Origin: an uncultured bacterium
GTDB lineage: Bacteria; Verrucomicrobiota; Lentisphaeria; Victivallales; UBA1829
Length of the DNA: 64,000 nucleotides
Assembly: GCA_902778895.1 (NCBI GenBank)
Contig: CACYZF010000009.1
Coordinates: 62,001 to 126,000 of the forward strand
Direction: 5' to 3'
The position numbers and the translations under genes were made by a program. Shown one piece after another: positions 42,112 through 50,789 of the stretch. Under the pieces are notes generated by a model. It was not told the DNA's origin. It ran no database searches and saw nothing but the letters and a program-made list of their open reading frames with translations. Position 1 is the first letter of the stretch, and each line of letters starts with the position of its first letter.

Positions 42112-44718
42112 TTACTGCACGAGCGGGACGAGCTTCGCTTCCTTGTCGGAGTCAAGGCGGACGGTCATGTCCGTGAGTACGGAGCCCGGCAGGTCGATGG
42201 TCCGCGCGATCGGCGGCGTCAGCCGGTACCACGGCTCGCCCTTGTAGTACAGCCAGACGGGAGACTTTTCCTTGCCGAACCGGGAGATGTCGTAGCTTAT
42301 CATGCCGTCGTCGAGGTAGAACGCGCGCAGCGGGACAGCCGGATAGGAACGGTCCGCCGGTTTCCACGGCAGCACGAAGAACGCGCCGTCCTTCTGCGGT
42401 TCGGTCGTGACCGCCCACACGCCGCCGACGAGGGAATCCTCCGTGGCTTCCTTCACCTTGTCGCCGACCCACGAACGGTTCCGGGGGTCGCTGGAGGATG
42501 CGCCTTCATAGATCCACTGGTCGTCCCAGAACTCGATCCAGGAGTGGTTGCCGGAACGGTCGGTCCACTGCGGACAGCCGGTGAAGCGCGCCGGGATGCC
42601 GCAGGCGCGGCAGGCGTCCAGGAGGATGATGGAAAGCCCCGTGCAGGAGGCGTAGGAGGCCGCGATGGATTCCTGCGCGGACTGGTCGGGCTTCGGGCGT
42701 TTCACCGCGTCGTAGGTCACGTTCAGTTCCTTGAAGACATGGTCGTTCAGGTATTTGACGGCCTCACTGGCGGTTTTGAATTCACGCACGGCTGGCATGA
42801 ACTTGTCGTAAAAGAACTTCCGCCACAGGTCGCGCTTCTCGTTCACGCCCCAGTACGGCAGGATGTAGCGCAGGAACAGGTCCTCGGATATCTGGTCGGC
42901 CCACGGGGCGTCTTTGCGCGCTTTGAGCGAGTAGCGGACGTGCTCCAGCAGCTGGAAGGGATCGACGTCGGTATAGTCGCATTCAGGCATTTCCGCCAGC
43001 AGAGCGGCCATGTACGGGCCTTCCGGGGGAGTCATGGCGTAAATGGCGATTCTGTCGAGCTTGTTCTGCGGAATGCTGGAGAGCGCGCGTTCGAGGCGGG
43101 CGGAGAGGTCGGTCGCGGTCGCCCCGGCGGGGAGGGCGGCGAGCAGCTTGCGGAGCGTTCCGGCGGCTTCCGACGTGTTCTTTTTATCCTTTCCGGTTCC
43201 GGCGGCTTCGGAAACTTTTTTTGCGTTTCCGGCATCCCTGACCGCGAGCGTGATCACGTCGCCTTTTTTGAACGGGCCTTTGAGTTTGACGCAGGCGAAC
43301 GCGGAGGCCGCGATGACGTCGGCGTCGAACGACTGGGAAACGACTTCGGGCGAGGCGAACACGCGCCCGTAGGGCAGGTACACGCCCTGTTCCTTCCACT
43401 GGTCGTCCTTCAGTGCGGTCAGCTTCAGCGTCAGGACGCAGTCCGCGTCCGTGGAACGCTCCAGTTTGAGCGTCTGGCCGGGCTTCGGGTCGATAGCCGC
43501 GCGCATGGCGGGATCGCCGTAGAACGCCACTACGTCGCGGTCGTAGAGCAGTCCGAGCGCTTCCCTCTGTTCTTCGGTGTTCTTGAACCGGATGCCGCGC
43601 AGGGTCTGGGCCGCCTTGATCTGGAATGTATCGTAGTCGGAGGTGTCGAGCGTGAGGTGGTTCAGGTCGCGTTTCACCAGATTTTCCACGATCCAGGAGT
43701 TCGTGAAGTGGAACGCCTCGTTGAACGAATAATATCCGGGATAGTCGGTCAGCATCCCCTGCGCCGTCCAGCCCTGCCGCCCGAACCACGTTTCGATCGT
43801 GTAGCCCATGAGCTGGTACACGCCGAACGAATGGATCATGGCGGTGGCCATGCAGGAATCCTCGCCGTGGGGGATGTTTCCGATCAGGCAGTTGCCCGCG
43901 GCGCACCAGATCTTCGGCGTCATGTCCTTGAATTCGGTCACGCGGCCGCGGGTGTCGCGTGCGGCGAGTCCGCCTTTCCGGTCGATCAGATACATGTTCG
44001 CGCTCAGATATCCGCTGGCCCAGTCGTGCTCCGAGGCGTGTCCGGAGGTCATCATGATCTGGAAACCGCCGCCCTTCACGAGCTTGAGGAATTGCTCGGT
44101 GAAATCCTTGTCCGTGCGGGTCTTTTCGTTGTCGTATTTTTTCGCCGGGTCGGTGATGCGGAGGTTGCTCTCCTGCGTCTCGTCGAAGCTGTAGCAGCGT
44201 CTCATCAGCGAGTGATGGAACCCGCCGACCATGTCGAGCGCGTCGGTGATGTCGATCGGCCCTTTGAATTCCGCCACGCGTTTGATATCCGCGGTGTCGT
44301 ACCCGGTGATGATGCCCCAGAACGTGTCGACGTACGGATCGGGCAGGATCTCGCGTGCCATGCGGGATATTTCGCCCGTGAACTTGCGTCCGGCGAGCTC
44401 CTTCGGCGTCACGAAGCAGGTGTAATAGGGGAGCATCTCCTGAAGGTCCGGCAGCACCTCGCGGACGTCCTGTTTGTACGTGAAAACTTTCGGACCGAGC
44501 GCGGCATGTTTGGTCTTGAGCGCCTGGACCGCGGCGTTCAGTTCGGGATGGTCCGCCGGGATCACGATGGCGTAACCGGGGGCTTTTGCGGCGGCCTGTG
44601 CCTGTTGACGTGCCGGACGCTGGCGTCCTCCTCCGCGGACCGACGCGGAATGGACCGCCGGGATCAGCGCGGCGGCGAGCAGGATTGCGGAAAGGACGGG
44701 GATAAGTCGTGTATTCAT
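42112..44718 (-). CDS. Secreted transglutaminase-like protein with possible C25/caspase-fold N-terminal domain
   Basis: An 868-residue protein with a signal peptide (~1-25, ending AVHSA). Residues ~620-770 form a transglutaminase core: Cys in SYASCTGLSIILLDACRACG, His in RSGNHSWIEFWDDQW and a following Asp. The N-terminal ~350 residues show GYAIVIPADHPELNAAV, a possible catalytic His in MMTSGHASEHDW and Cys in AAGNCLIGNI, a spacing like gingipain-type C25 proteases; this is an inference. The two domains are joined by a carbohydrate-binding-like beta region. It would act outside the inner membrane, on peptides or the cell wall. It is monocistronic after the capsule pair's terminator. Confidence 0.78.
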   Translation of the reverse strand: MNTRLIPVLSAILLAAALIPAVHSASVRGGGRQRPARQQAQAAAKAPGYAIVIPADHPELNAAVQALKTKHAALGPKVFTYKQDVREVLPDLQEMLPYYTCFVTPKELAGRKFTGEISRMAREILPDPYVDTFWGIITGYDTADIKRVAEFKGPIDITDALDMVGGFHHSLMRRCYSFDETQESNLRITDPAKKYDNEKTRTDKDFTEQFLKLVKGGGFQIMMTSGHASEHDWASGYLSANMYLIDRKGGLAARDTRGRVTEFKDMTPKIWCAAGNCLIGNIPHGEDSCMATAMIHSFGVYQLMGYTIETWFGRQGWTAQGMLTDYPGYYSFNEAFHFTNSWIVENLVKRDLNHLTLDTSDYDTFQIKAAQTLRGIRFKNTEEQREALGLLYDRDVVAFYGDPAMRAAIDPKPGQTLKLERSTDADCVLTLKLTALKDDQWKEQGVYLPYGRVFASPEVVSQSFDADVIAASAFACVKLKGPFKKGDVITLAVRDAGNAKKVSEAAGTGKDKKNTSEAAGTLRKLLAALPAGATATDLSARLERALSSIPQNKLDRIAIYAMTPPEGPYMAALLAEMPECDYTDVDPFQLLEHVRYSLKARKDAPWADQISEDLFLRYILPYWGVNEKRDLWRKFFYDKFMPAVREFKTASEAVKYLNDHVFKELNVTYDAVKRPKPDQSAQESIAASYASCTGLSIILLDACRACGIPARFTGCPQWTDRSGNHSWIEFWDDQWIYEGASSSDPRNRSWVGDKVKEATEDSLVGGVWAVTTEPQKDGAFFVLPWKPADRSYPAVPLRAFYLDDGMISYDISRFGKEKSPVWLYYKGEPWYRLTPPIARTIDLPGSVLTDMTVRLDSDKEAKLVPLVQ

Positions 44719-44740
44719 GATGCCGGGGACTCCATGCGGG

Positions 44741-44780
44741 AAAAAGCGTACTCCAGCCTCAATTCGAGTTTGGAATACGC
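44741..44780 (-). terminator. Terminator after the CpsB-like phosphatase gene
   Basis: Read leftward, GCGTATTCCA (44771-44780) and TGGAGTACGC (44746-44755) form a 10-bp stem with one mismatch, followed by TTTTT. Confidence 0.8.
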
Positions 44781-44813
44781 CGGGTATATGATGTGAAACG
44801 ATATTCGGAACGG

Positions 44814-45617
44814 TCAGTCCTCGTCATCGTCGCGGCGATGCCCGAGGAAGAGCCGGTACATGGCGCGGAGGAAGGGATTTTTCGGAAGGTCTTCATCGTA
44901 GTCGTCGCTGACGACCGGGATTTCGAGCGGCATCTGGTTTGCGAGAAGGCGTTTCGGATTCTCCTCGAAGAGGATGTTCGCGGTCTCTTCGCCGTAGTTT
45001 TCCGTGATGAACTTCCTGCATGCGGTCTGACGGAACGCACGCGATGTGGAATGCGCATCGGACGCGATGTAGTGGCACAGACCGTGATCCAGCAGATCGA
45101 GCGAGAATTTCTGGCAGCCGCGCCCGAAATCGCCGAGGATCGATGCCGCGGTCAGCTGCATCGTGTAGCCGGTGTTGTAGATGTGGTGCACATGTTCCCA
45201 GGTCTGGAAGAGGCGTTCCGGGTGCGCGCAGATCGGATGGAATCCGGCGGTGTGCGTGGAACGGCTGATGGCGTCGACGGAGGAGTCCATGCGGCTGCGG
45301 ACGAAGTCGATGAGGATGAAGTTCGTTTTCGCGAGGCCGACCGCTTTTTCGTCGACCTGGAACAGCTGCGGCAGGTTGTATTCGAGGCCGCGCAGGAGCC
45401 TGATGCCGTATTCCGCGGCTTTCGCCTCGGTCGCGGCACGGATCTCGTCCATGCGTTTGATCTGGTCGCCGGCGGGCTGTTTCCCGTGCGGCGTGCAGAT
45501 GATGGTGTCAATGCCGTCGGCCTGTGCAAGCTCGAACATCTTGACCGTTTCTTCCATGTCGGGCGAACCGTCGTCGCCGGGCACGTCCGGCAGGATATGG
45601 CAATGAATATCAATCAT
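44814..45617 (-). CDS. PHP-type protein-tyrosine phosphatase (CpsB/YwqE family)
   Basis: A 267-residue protein. The metal-binding motifs of the PHP family are visible: MIDIHCHILPDVPGDDGSPD at the start, CTPHGK, GLEYNL, FHPICAHPER and YIASDAHSTS. These phosphatases remove phosphate from BY-kinase tyrosines and so tune capsule or exopolysaccharide production. It sits 43 nt after the BY-kinase gene in one transcript, a classical pairing. The acidic C-terminal tail (HRRDDDED) is unusual but short. Confidence 0.92.
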   Translation of the reverse strand: MIDIHCHILPDVPGDDGSPDMEETVKMFELAQADGIDTIICTPHGKQPAGDQIKRMDEIRAATEAKAAEYGIRLLRGLEYNLPQLFQVDEKAVGLAKTNFILIDFVRSRMDSSVDAISRSTHTAGFHPICAHPERLFQTWEHVHHIYNTGYTMQLTAASILGDFGRGCQKFSLDLLDHGLCHYIASDAHSTSRAFRQTACRKFITENYGEETANILFEENPKRLLANQMPLEIPVVSDDYDEDLPKNPFLRAMYRLFLGHRRDDDED

Positions 45618-45660
45618 GATTCAAACTCGGGGGCTGGGGTTGAACAGATGATGCTTCGAA

Positions 45661-47325
45661 TTACTTGGTTTCCTTTTCTTCGCCATTCGCATCTTCGGGC
45701 GCAACGGGCGACATGAGGGAGATGGAAGCTTCTTCCTTGGTGAGAACGGGCTCGGGGCCTTTGTTCTTTTTCTTTTTCGACCGGTGGCTGTAACCGTACC
45801 CATATCCATAGCCATACCCGTATCCGTAACCATAGCCATACCCGTATCCGCCGTATTTCTTGCCGTAGCCATATCCATATCCGTAGCCATACCCGTAGCC
45901 GTAGCCATAGCCGTAGGCGCCGGAGGACTGCGCGAACTGGTTCAGGATGATGCCGGAGATGTTGAGCTTGAGTTCTTTCAGACGGCCGATCAGGACTTTC
46001 AGAGAGCTGAGCGACGTCTTGCGGCCGTTGACCACGACGATGATGTCGTCGACGATCTTGCCCAGAACAAGCGCGTCGGCCAGGATGGTCGCAGGCGGCG
46101 TATCGATGATGATGTAATCGTAGTCCTTGGCCTTTTCCGCCACGAATCCGCTTTCGGCGAACACTTCGATCAGGCGGAGCGGGTTCGGCGGGATCGGTCC
46201 GGGCGGGATCACGTCGAGCTTGGTGCCGTTGATATTGCGGTGGACAACCTCCTCAAACGTCTTCTTGCCGACGATGTAGTCGACCAGACCGACGGAGTGC
46301 GTCAGGCCGAAGTAGTCCGCGGAGTCGCCCTTGCGGATGTCGGCGTGGATCATGAGCACCTTCTTGTCCTTTTCCGCGAGGAGGAGGGAGAGGTAGCTGG
46401 AAAGCAGCGTCTTACCTTCGTTCGGGGTGGAGCTTGTGACCATGATGACGTGGGCGGAGTTCTTTTTCGGGCGCGAATACTGCAGGTTCGTCAGCAGAAT
46501 CTGGAAATCTTCGTAGAAGCTGTTGAAGTTGTACGTGGTCTTGTCGTTCAGCGCCACGTTCATTTTCTTGTCGTTGCGGTATGCTTTGCGGCGTTTCAGT
46601 CGGACCATGGTGCCGAGCAACGGGACCTGAAGTTCCTTCGTGATCTGATCGGTGGAGGTGATGTGGTCACGCAGCATGGCATAGAGCGTGAGCAGGCCGA
46701 AGAGGAACGCGCTGGAGAAGATGAACGCGATGCCGGCCTTGAAGACGGGACGCTTGTTGACCGGATTTTCCTGTGCCTGAGGGGCATCGATGTTTCTGAG
46801 CTTGGAGATACCGAGTTGGGTTTTGATGGTGTCGAGGAAGACTTCGTTCGTCACCGTGGCTGCGGCCATGGCCATTTCCTTGGATTCGGAGAAGAACGAG
46901 CAGTCGATGAAGTGCGTTTTGCGGCTCAGCGTGATCTGCTTCGTGTACGGGATTCCCTCAAGGGTCAGCTCGGGATACTCCAAACTAAGCTGTGTTTTCA
47001 CCCGGTTTGTCACATAGCGGCTGCTCATCAGTTTTTCATAGTCGTTCAGCATCTTGTCGGCCACGATCAGTTCGCGGTCAATGGTATTGGCCATTTGAAG
47101 CTGTTCGTTGGTCCTTGCCGTAGCAGCTGCAGCAGCATCGTCTGAACTCCCCGCATAGTCCCATGCGTACAGAGAAAAATCCACGCGGTAGACTGGTTTT
47201 GCGATATATTTGAGGTACACGAATGTAATAGCGGCGCAGAAAATCCCGAATGCAAGCACGTACTGGTAACGGCGTCTGAAAATATTCCACAAAAACGGGA
47301 AATCGACATCACTTGGTTTACGCAT
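45661..47325 (-). CDS. Polysaccharide co-polymerase/BY-kinase (Wzc-like) with (Tyr-Gly)n tail
   Basis: A 554-residue protein. It has an N-terminal Wzz-type domain between two membrane helices (~22-40 and ~208-228). The cytoplasmic kinase domain has Walker A TSSTPNEGKTLL, Walker A' VLMIHADIRKG and Walker B YIIIDTPPATILADA. Instead of a usual tyrosine cluster, the C-terminus has 20 tyrosines in two YG-repeat blocks separated by KKYGG, then a basic HRSKKKK segment. It would control chain length and export of a surface polysaccharide by autophosphorylation, reversed by the adjacent phosphatase. It has a good promoter upstream. No polymerase or flippase genes are adjacent. Confidence 0.92.
   Translation of the reverse strand: MRKPSDVDFPFLWNIFRRRYQYVLAFGIFCAAITFVYLKYIAKPVYRVDFSLYAWDYAGSSDDAAAAATARTNEQLQMANTIDRELIVADKMLNDYEKLMSSRYVTNRVKTQLSLEYPELTLEGIPYTKQITLSRKTHFIDCSFFSESKEMAMAAATVTNEVFLDTIKTQLGISKLRNIDAPQAQENPVNKRPVFKAGIAFIFSSAFLFGLLTLYAMLRDHITSTDQITKELQVPLLGTMVRLKRRKAYRNDKKMNVALNDKTTYNFNSFYEDFQILLTNLQYSRPKKNSAHVIMVTSSTPNEGKTLLSSYLSLLLAEKDKKVLMIHADIRKGDSADYFGLTHSVGLVDYIVGKKTFEEVVHRNINGTKLDVIPPGPIPPNPLRLIEVFAESGFVAEKAKDYDYIIIDTPPATILADALVLGKIVDDIIVVVNGRKTSLSSLKVLIGRLKELKLNISGIILNQFAQSSGAYGYGYGYGYGYGYGYGYGKKYGGYGYGYGYGYGYGYGYGYGYSHRSKKKKNKGPEPVLTKEEASISLMSPVAPEDANGEEKETK
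45790..45915 (-). repeat. Tyr-Gly coding repeat
   Basis: Degenerate 6-bp units coding Tyr-Gly: ten, then one isolated, then nine tyrosine codons (read on the plus strand). Both TAC and TAT are mixed, and the glycine codons vary too. Confidence 0.92.
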
Positions 47326-47380
47326 TGTTTGGAAACCCTTTCGAGTGTTTTATGGTATGTGAAAAGAATTCGCTTAATAT

Positions 47381-47409
47381 AATATATCGCGCGTATGAGA
47401 AATTTTCAA
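47381..47409 (-). promoter_or_regulatory. Promoter for the BY-kinase/phosphatase operon
   Basis: Minus strand TTGAAA (47404-47409), 17 nt spacer, TATATT (47381-47386). Confidence 0.7.
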
Positions 47410-47447
47410 GTATCCCGCAGTACATATTTCCGGAAAATTAGATGGAA

Positions 47448-47468
47448 GTGGACTGTTTTTCAGTCCAC
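47448..47468. other. Perfect stem-loop downstream of the zinc-ribbon gene
   Basis: GTGGACTG-TTTTT-CAGTCCAC, 8 bp with a 5-nt loop. On the minus strand a loose T-rich stretch follows, so it may be a weak terminator for the gene at 47511-48218. Confidence 0.5.
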
Positions 47469-47510
47469 GGAATGTTCTGTTTTATCTGCCTGGGATGAAC
47501 GGAAACGTTC

Positions 47511-48218
47511 TTACGCTTCCGGATCGTACAGATAGAAAGAGCAGTTGTCGCAGTTTACCAGATTGCCGTTTCTCGCTTCCATCGTGGTCTGCGGCGAATT
47601 CTTCATATTGCAGTTCGAACAGCTTCCGTTGCGGATGGTCCCGACCGGGCTTCCCTTGCCCGCGGCGAGCATCCGGCGGTAGGGTTCCAGATAGTTTGGC
47701 ACGACGTTTTTCGCGAGTTCCGCGGATCGTTTTTCCTTTTCCTCGATTTCCTTTGCGATCGCTTCTTTCAGCGAATCCAGTTCGCGGACTTCCGCCTGAA
47801 CGGTCCGCCCCGTCGCCTTGTAGGAGCGTTCGGCTTTCGCCAGCAGTTTGTCCGCGGCTTCCTGCTCGTCCATGAGTTCGATTTCGCGCGTTTCGGAGTC
47901 GGAAATGCTTTTCTTCGCGGCTTCGATCTCGGCGAGGATGGCGTTGTATTCGTTGATCTTCTTGATGGACGACGATTTGATCTTCAGAGCCTGGAGCTTT
48001 TCCTGCGCGGCCTTCGTGGCGGCGGCCTGCTGTTTGACCGCCTGTTCGACTTTCAGCTTGTTCTGCTTCGCCTTCTCCAGTCCTTTGCGCACGACGTCGA
48101 ACTCCGCGACAAGCGCGGCGCGTTCGCGCGGGAGAGACATGTATCTTGTCTTCAAGTCGCGGATGCGCAGATCTTCCGCCTGCAGGATCAGAAGATCCTT
48201 GATCGCCTGTTTTACCAT
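47511..48218 (-). CDS. Coiled-coil protein with C-terminal zinc ribbon (CT398/YbjX-type C4 family)
   Basis: A 235-residue protein. Residues ~15-170 are a long coiled coil (EYNAILAEIEAAKKSISDSE). The C-terminus holds two CxxC pairs, CSNC and CDNC, forming a C4 zinc ribbon (SPQTTMEARNGNLVNCDNCSFYLYDPE). Homologues such as chlamydial CT398 bind sigma-54 and secretion ATPases; a similar adaptor role is possible but not shown here. It is cytoplasmic. The overlapping frame 47482-48225 is a shadow. Promoter at 48251-48278. Confidence 0.88.
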   Translation of the reverse strand: MVKQAIKDLLILQAEDLRIRDLKTRYMSLPRERAALVAEFDVVRKGLEKAKQNKLKVEQAVKQQAAATKAAQEKLQALKIKSSSIKKINEYNAILAEIEAAKKSISDSETREIELMDEQEAADKLLAKAERSYKATGRTVQAEVRELDSLKEAIAKEIEEKEKRSAELAKNVVPNYLEPYRRMLAAGKGSPVGTIRNGSCSNCNMKNSPQTTMEARNGNLVNCDNCSFYLYDPEA

Positions 48219-48250
48219 GGTTCAATCTCCTGTTTTGATGCTTTTCCAGT

Positions 48251-48278
48251 AATATAGCCGTCCTTTTCCCAACATCAA
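48251..48278 (-). promoter_or_regulatory. Promoter for the zinc-ribbon protein gene
   Basis: Minus strand TTGATG (48273-48278), 16 nt spacer, TATATT (48251-48256). Confidence 0.6.
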
Positions 48279-48317
48279 GCGGAAAAGGGAAAGTTTTGAC
48301 GATTTTTCTGCCGTGCC

Positions 48318-48347
48318 AAAAAAATGCGCCTCCGGGAAAGAAGGCGC
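48318..48347 (-). terminator. Terminator after nfo
   Basis: Read leftward, GCGCCTTC (48340-48347) pairs with GGAGGCGC (48326-48333), then A and seven Ts. Confidence 0.82.
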
Positions 48348-48378
48348 GATCTGAAATCAGAGAATGCCGCTGTCGGTT

Positions 48379-49215
48379 TTACCGGGCTTCGGATGCCCTC
48401 ATGCGGGCGATCTCCGCCGCGTAGCCGTCCAGTTCGTTCGGCGTCTCGAGTTCGATGGGAAGATTCCTGACGGGAGGCAGCGACACGAATCGCGCGAGCG
48501 CCTTGAATCCGATCTCGCCCTCGTCAAGCTTCGCATGGCGGTCCTTGTGCGATTCGAACGGCATCATGGAGTCGTTCAGATGGATCGATTTCAGGCGGTC
48601 GAGACCGACGATCCGGTCGAATTCCTCCAGGACGGCTTCCGGCTCGTTCACGATGTCGTATCCGGCGCAGAAGACGTGGCAGGTGTCCATGCACACGCCC
48701 AGCAGATCGCCGTACTTGGAACGCGAAATGATCTCCGCCAGTTCCTCGAATCTCGAGCCGACTTCGGAGCCTTTGCCGGACATCGTTTCCAGCAGCACCA
48801 CCGGCTTCAAATCCCGGTCCATGACCAGGTCGAGCGTTTCCGCGATCAGTTCGATGCCGCGTTCGATCCCCTGGCCCACATGGCTGCCCGGATGGAAGTT
48901 GTAGTAGATGCGGTCCACCGGAAACCGGTCCAGCAGCTCCAGATCGCTGCGCATGACCTCCCGCGCGAACCGCAGGGTGTTCTCAACGGCGGCGCACGGA
49001 TTCAGCGTGTAGGGCGCATGCGCGACCGCGGGCGCGAAGCCGTGTTCGCGCAGGAATGCGCCGAGTTCGGCGAGTTCTTCGTCCGGCGGCACGCGTCCCG
49101 AACCGCCGCGCGGATTGCGTGTGAAAAACTGGAACGTGTCGGCTCCGACGGCAAGCGCGTCCGCGCAGAGCTGGCGGTACCCTCCCGCCACGGACAAATG
49201 ACAGCCAATGTGCAT
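48379..49215 (-). CDS. nfo: Endonuclease IV
   Basis: A 278-residue protein of family length, a TIM-barrel AP endonuclease with three zinc ions that repairs abasic and oxidised DNA sites. Motifs include HIGCHLSVAGGY at the start, YYNFHPGSHVGQG, VCMDTCHVFCAGYD and SIHLNDSMMPFESHKDRH, which carry the zinc ligands. The C-terminal ELETPNELDGYAAEI replaces the usual ETP-G-ETP region and is consistent with the family. It is monocistronic. Confidence 0.95.
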   Translation of the reverse strand: MHIGCHLSVAGGYRQLCADALAVGADTFQFFTRNPRGGSGRVPPDEELAELGAFLREHGFAPAVAHAPYTLNPCAAVENTLRFAREVMRSDLELLDRFPVDRIYYNFHPGSHVGQGIERGIELIAETLDLVMDRDLKPVVLLETMSGKGSEVGSRFEELAEIISRSKYGDLLGVCMDTCHVFCAGYDIVNEPEAVLEEFDRIVGLDRLKSIHLNDSMMPFESHKDRHAKLDEGEIGFKALARFVSLPPVRNLPIELETPNELDGYAAEIARMRASEAR

Positions 49216-49278
49216 GATCCCGGTCCTTAGGGTTGGAATAATCGTTCAGTTCCGGCGACAGCCTCGCCGGAATGTATC

Positions 49279-49321
49279 GAAAAAGAAAATGGAAGACAGC
49301 GGGATGAACCGCCGTCTTCCA
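49279..49321 (-). terminator. Terminator after the pseudopilin gene
   Basis: Read leftward, a 13-bp stem (49309-49321 with 49290-49302) is followed by TTTTCTTTTT. Confidence 0.85.
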
Positions 49322-49378
49322 TGGAATGCTTATCCTGTGCGGTGTTTGACACCGCCGGAAAACAAGTCTCAGGCGAGA

Positions 49379-49975
49379 TTATTTACCGTTGAACTTGTAT
49401 TCGGGAGTCGCGGGAGTACCTTCGACCTTGAGGTCCTTCGTGACTTTCCACCAGCCGTTGGTATCGCCGGAACCGGCGCTGTTCGCAACACCGACGGAAC
49501 CATCGCCACGGACGAAGCGGCCGGTGGCAGCGTGGTTGTCAGCACCGTCAGCGCAAACCGGGGAGATCGTGGCGTTGCCGCCCATGAGGGAGTCAACCCA
49601 GTTGTAGGAGACGTTGTTGTTCTTGAGTTCTTTGTTCGGCTGGGCGGTTTCCATGCCGCTCTTGGAGGGGCAGAGGTAGCCCTTCGGGTCGGTCAGGAGG
49701 TCCTGGGAACGGAGCAGGTCGAGGTCCTGATAGCTGTTGCCGGCCATCCACTGCGGCTTGGCGTTCTTCTTGGAGGTCGGATAGTAGTCGTCATAGCTCA
49801 TGGCATACTGGAAGAAGGCTTTGCCGATCTGGGAAAGCTTGCTGGTGCAGTCTGCCTGTTTGGCTTTTTCCTTGGCCTGGTTGAGGGCGGGGAGGAGCAT
49901 GCCGGCGAGGATGGCGATGATCGCAATCACGACGAGGAGCTCGATCAGGGTGAAGCCTTTGTCTTTTTGTTTCAT
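49379..49975 (-). CDS. Type II secretion-type pseudopilin (prepilin-like)
   Basis: A 198-residue protein. The N-terminal [20 protein letters not shown] is the prepilin peptidase cleavage/methylation segment, followed by [20 protein letters not shown], the variant found in large numbers in Lentisphaerota and Planctomycetota. The rest is a small globular domain with [11 protein letters not shown]. It may be a pseudopilus subunit or a surface protein that uses the pilin-type anchor. No secretion genes are adjacent. It has a strong promoter with a TATAAT -10 and a long leader, so high expression is plausible. Confidence 0.9.
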   Translation of the reverse strand: MKQKDKGFTLIELLVVIAIIAILAGMLLPALNQAKEKAKQADCTSKLSQIGKAFFQYAMSYDDYYPTSKKNAKPQWMAGNSYQDLDLLRSQDLLTDPKGYLCPSKSGMETAQPNKELKNNNVSYNWVDSLMGGNATISPVCADGADNHAATGRFVRGDGSVGVANSAGSGDTNGWWKVTKDLKVEGTPATPEYKFNGK

Positions 49976-50054
49976 GATAGTGTGTCCTTTATGGGTTTGG
50001 TTTGTGAAACAAGAATGTAAAAGAAAATGTATGTTCTGAAAAAATGCACCTATT

Positions 50055-50083
50055 ATTATACCTCATGTCGCGAAAAATGACAA
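50055..50083 (-). promoter_or_regulatory. Promoter for the pseudopilin gene
   Basis: Minus strand TTGTCA (50078-50083), 17 nt spacer, TATAAT (50055-50060), the closest match to consensus in the window. The leader is about 70 nt. Confidence 0.75.
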
Positions 50084-50141
50084 GAGGAAAAGTGGCGAAA
50101 AGGCGAATTTTTTTGAAAAAAAGTCGATTTTTCCATGATTT

Positions 50142-50789
50142 TTATTTATTTGCATCCATGATAGCCCTTTTTACATCATCCATTGACTTGCAGGCCGCAT
50201 CCGGCTGATTCCTGTCCGGCGCACCGTATCCCCAGGCGCAGTACGCAGTGCGGAATCCGGCGGCGCGGCCCGAGTCGATGTCCGTCCAGTTGTCGCCGAC
50301 CATCCACGACCCGGCGGCGTCCGTACCTGTCTCTTTCAGAATATGATACAGCGCATCGGGTTCGGGTTTCAGCGGGAATCCGGAATCCGCGCCGACGACG
50401 GCCGGAAAGAAGGCGTCAATGCCGAGTCCTTTCAGGATGAACTGCGTGGAAACGGACGGTTTGTTCGTGAAGACAGCCAGACGGAATCCGGCGGATTTCA
50501 ATGCTTCCAGCGTGTCCTGAACGCCGGGATAGAGCCGGGTTTCGACGATGAGGTGCGTATCGTATTCGTGACGGTAGCGCCGGAACGCCTCGTCCAGATC
50601 GGCGCCGGGGGTATCCGCCAGCGCCCGTGCCACCAGGACGCGCGCGCCGCTACCGACCATGCGCACGACGGATTCGCGCGGGAGCGGGGCGAGACCGAAG
50701 GAAACTCGCATGCGGTTGACGGCGGCTCCGATGTCGGCGGCGGAGTCGATCAGTGTGCCGTCCATGTCGAAGGCGACGACGGAGCTCAC
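50142..50789 (-). CDS. gph: HAD-superfamily phosphoglycolate phosphatase-like
   Basis: About 215 residues from GTG 50789, which overlaps the tsaD stop as GTGA. The HAD motifs are intact: VAFDMDGTLIDS (nucleophile Asp), VFTNKP, KPEPDALYHIL (Lys) and MVGDNWTDIDSGRAAGF. Gph removes 2-phosphoglycolate, formed for instance during repair of oxidised DNA ends, which suits proximity to nfo, but the substrate is inferred. Longer starts reach deep into tsaD and are rejected. Confidence 0.88.
   Translation of the reverse strand: MSSVVAFDMDGTLIDSAADIGAAVNRMRVSFGLAPLPRESVVRMVGSGARVLVARALADTPGADLDEAFRRYRHEYDTHLIVETRLYPGVQDTLEALKSAGFRLAVFTNKPSVSTQFILKGLGIDAFFPAVVGADSGFPLKPEPDALYHILKETGTDAAGSWMVGDNWTDIDSGRAAGFRTAYCAWGYGAPDRNQPDAACKSMDDVKRAIMDANK

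Noticed and set aside
41869..44796. 975-residue plus-strand open frame
   Set aside because: It is antisense to the transglutaminase-like gene and overlaps the end of the AraC gene. No domain is seen.
45790..45915. Short regular repeats resembling a microsatellite or CRISPR
   Set aside because: The units are 6 bp, stay in frame and code Tyr-Gly. There are no spacers and no cas genes.
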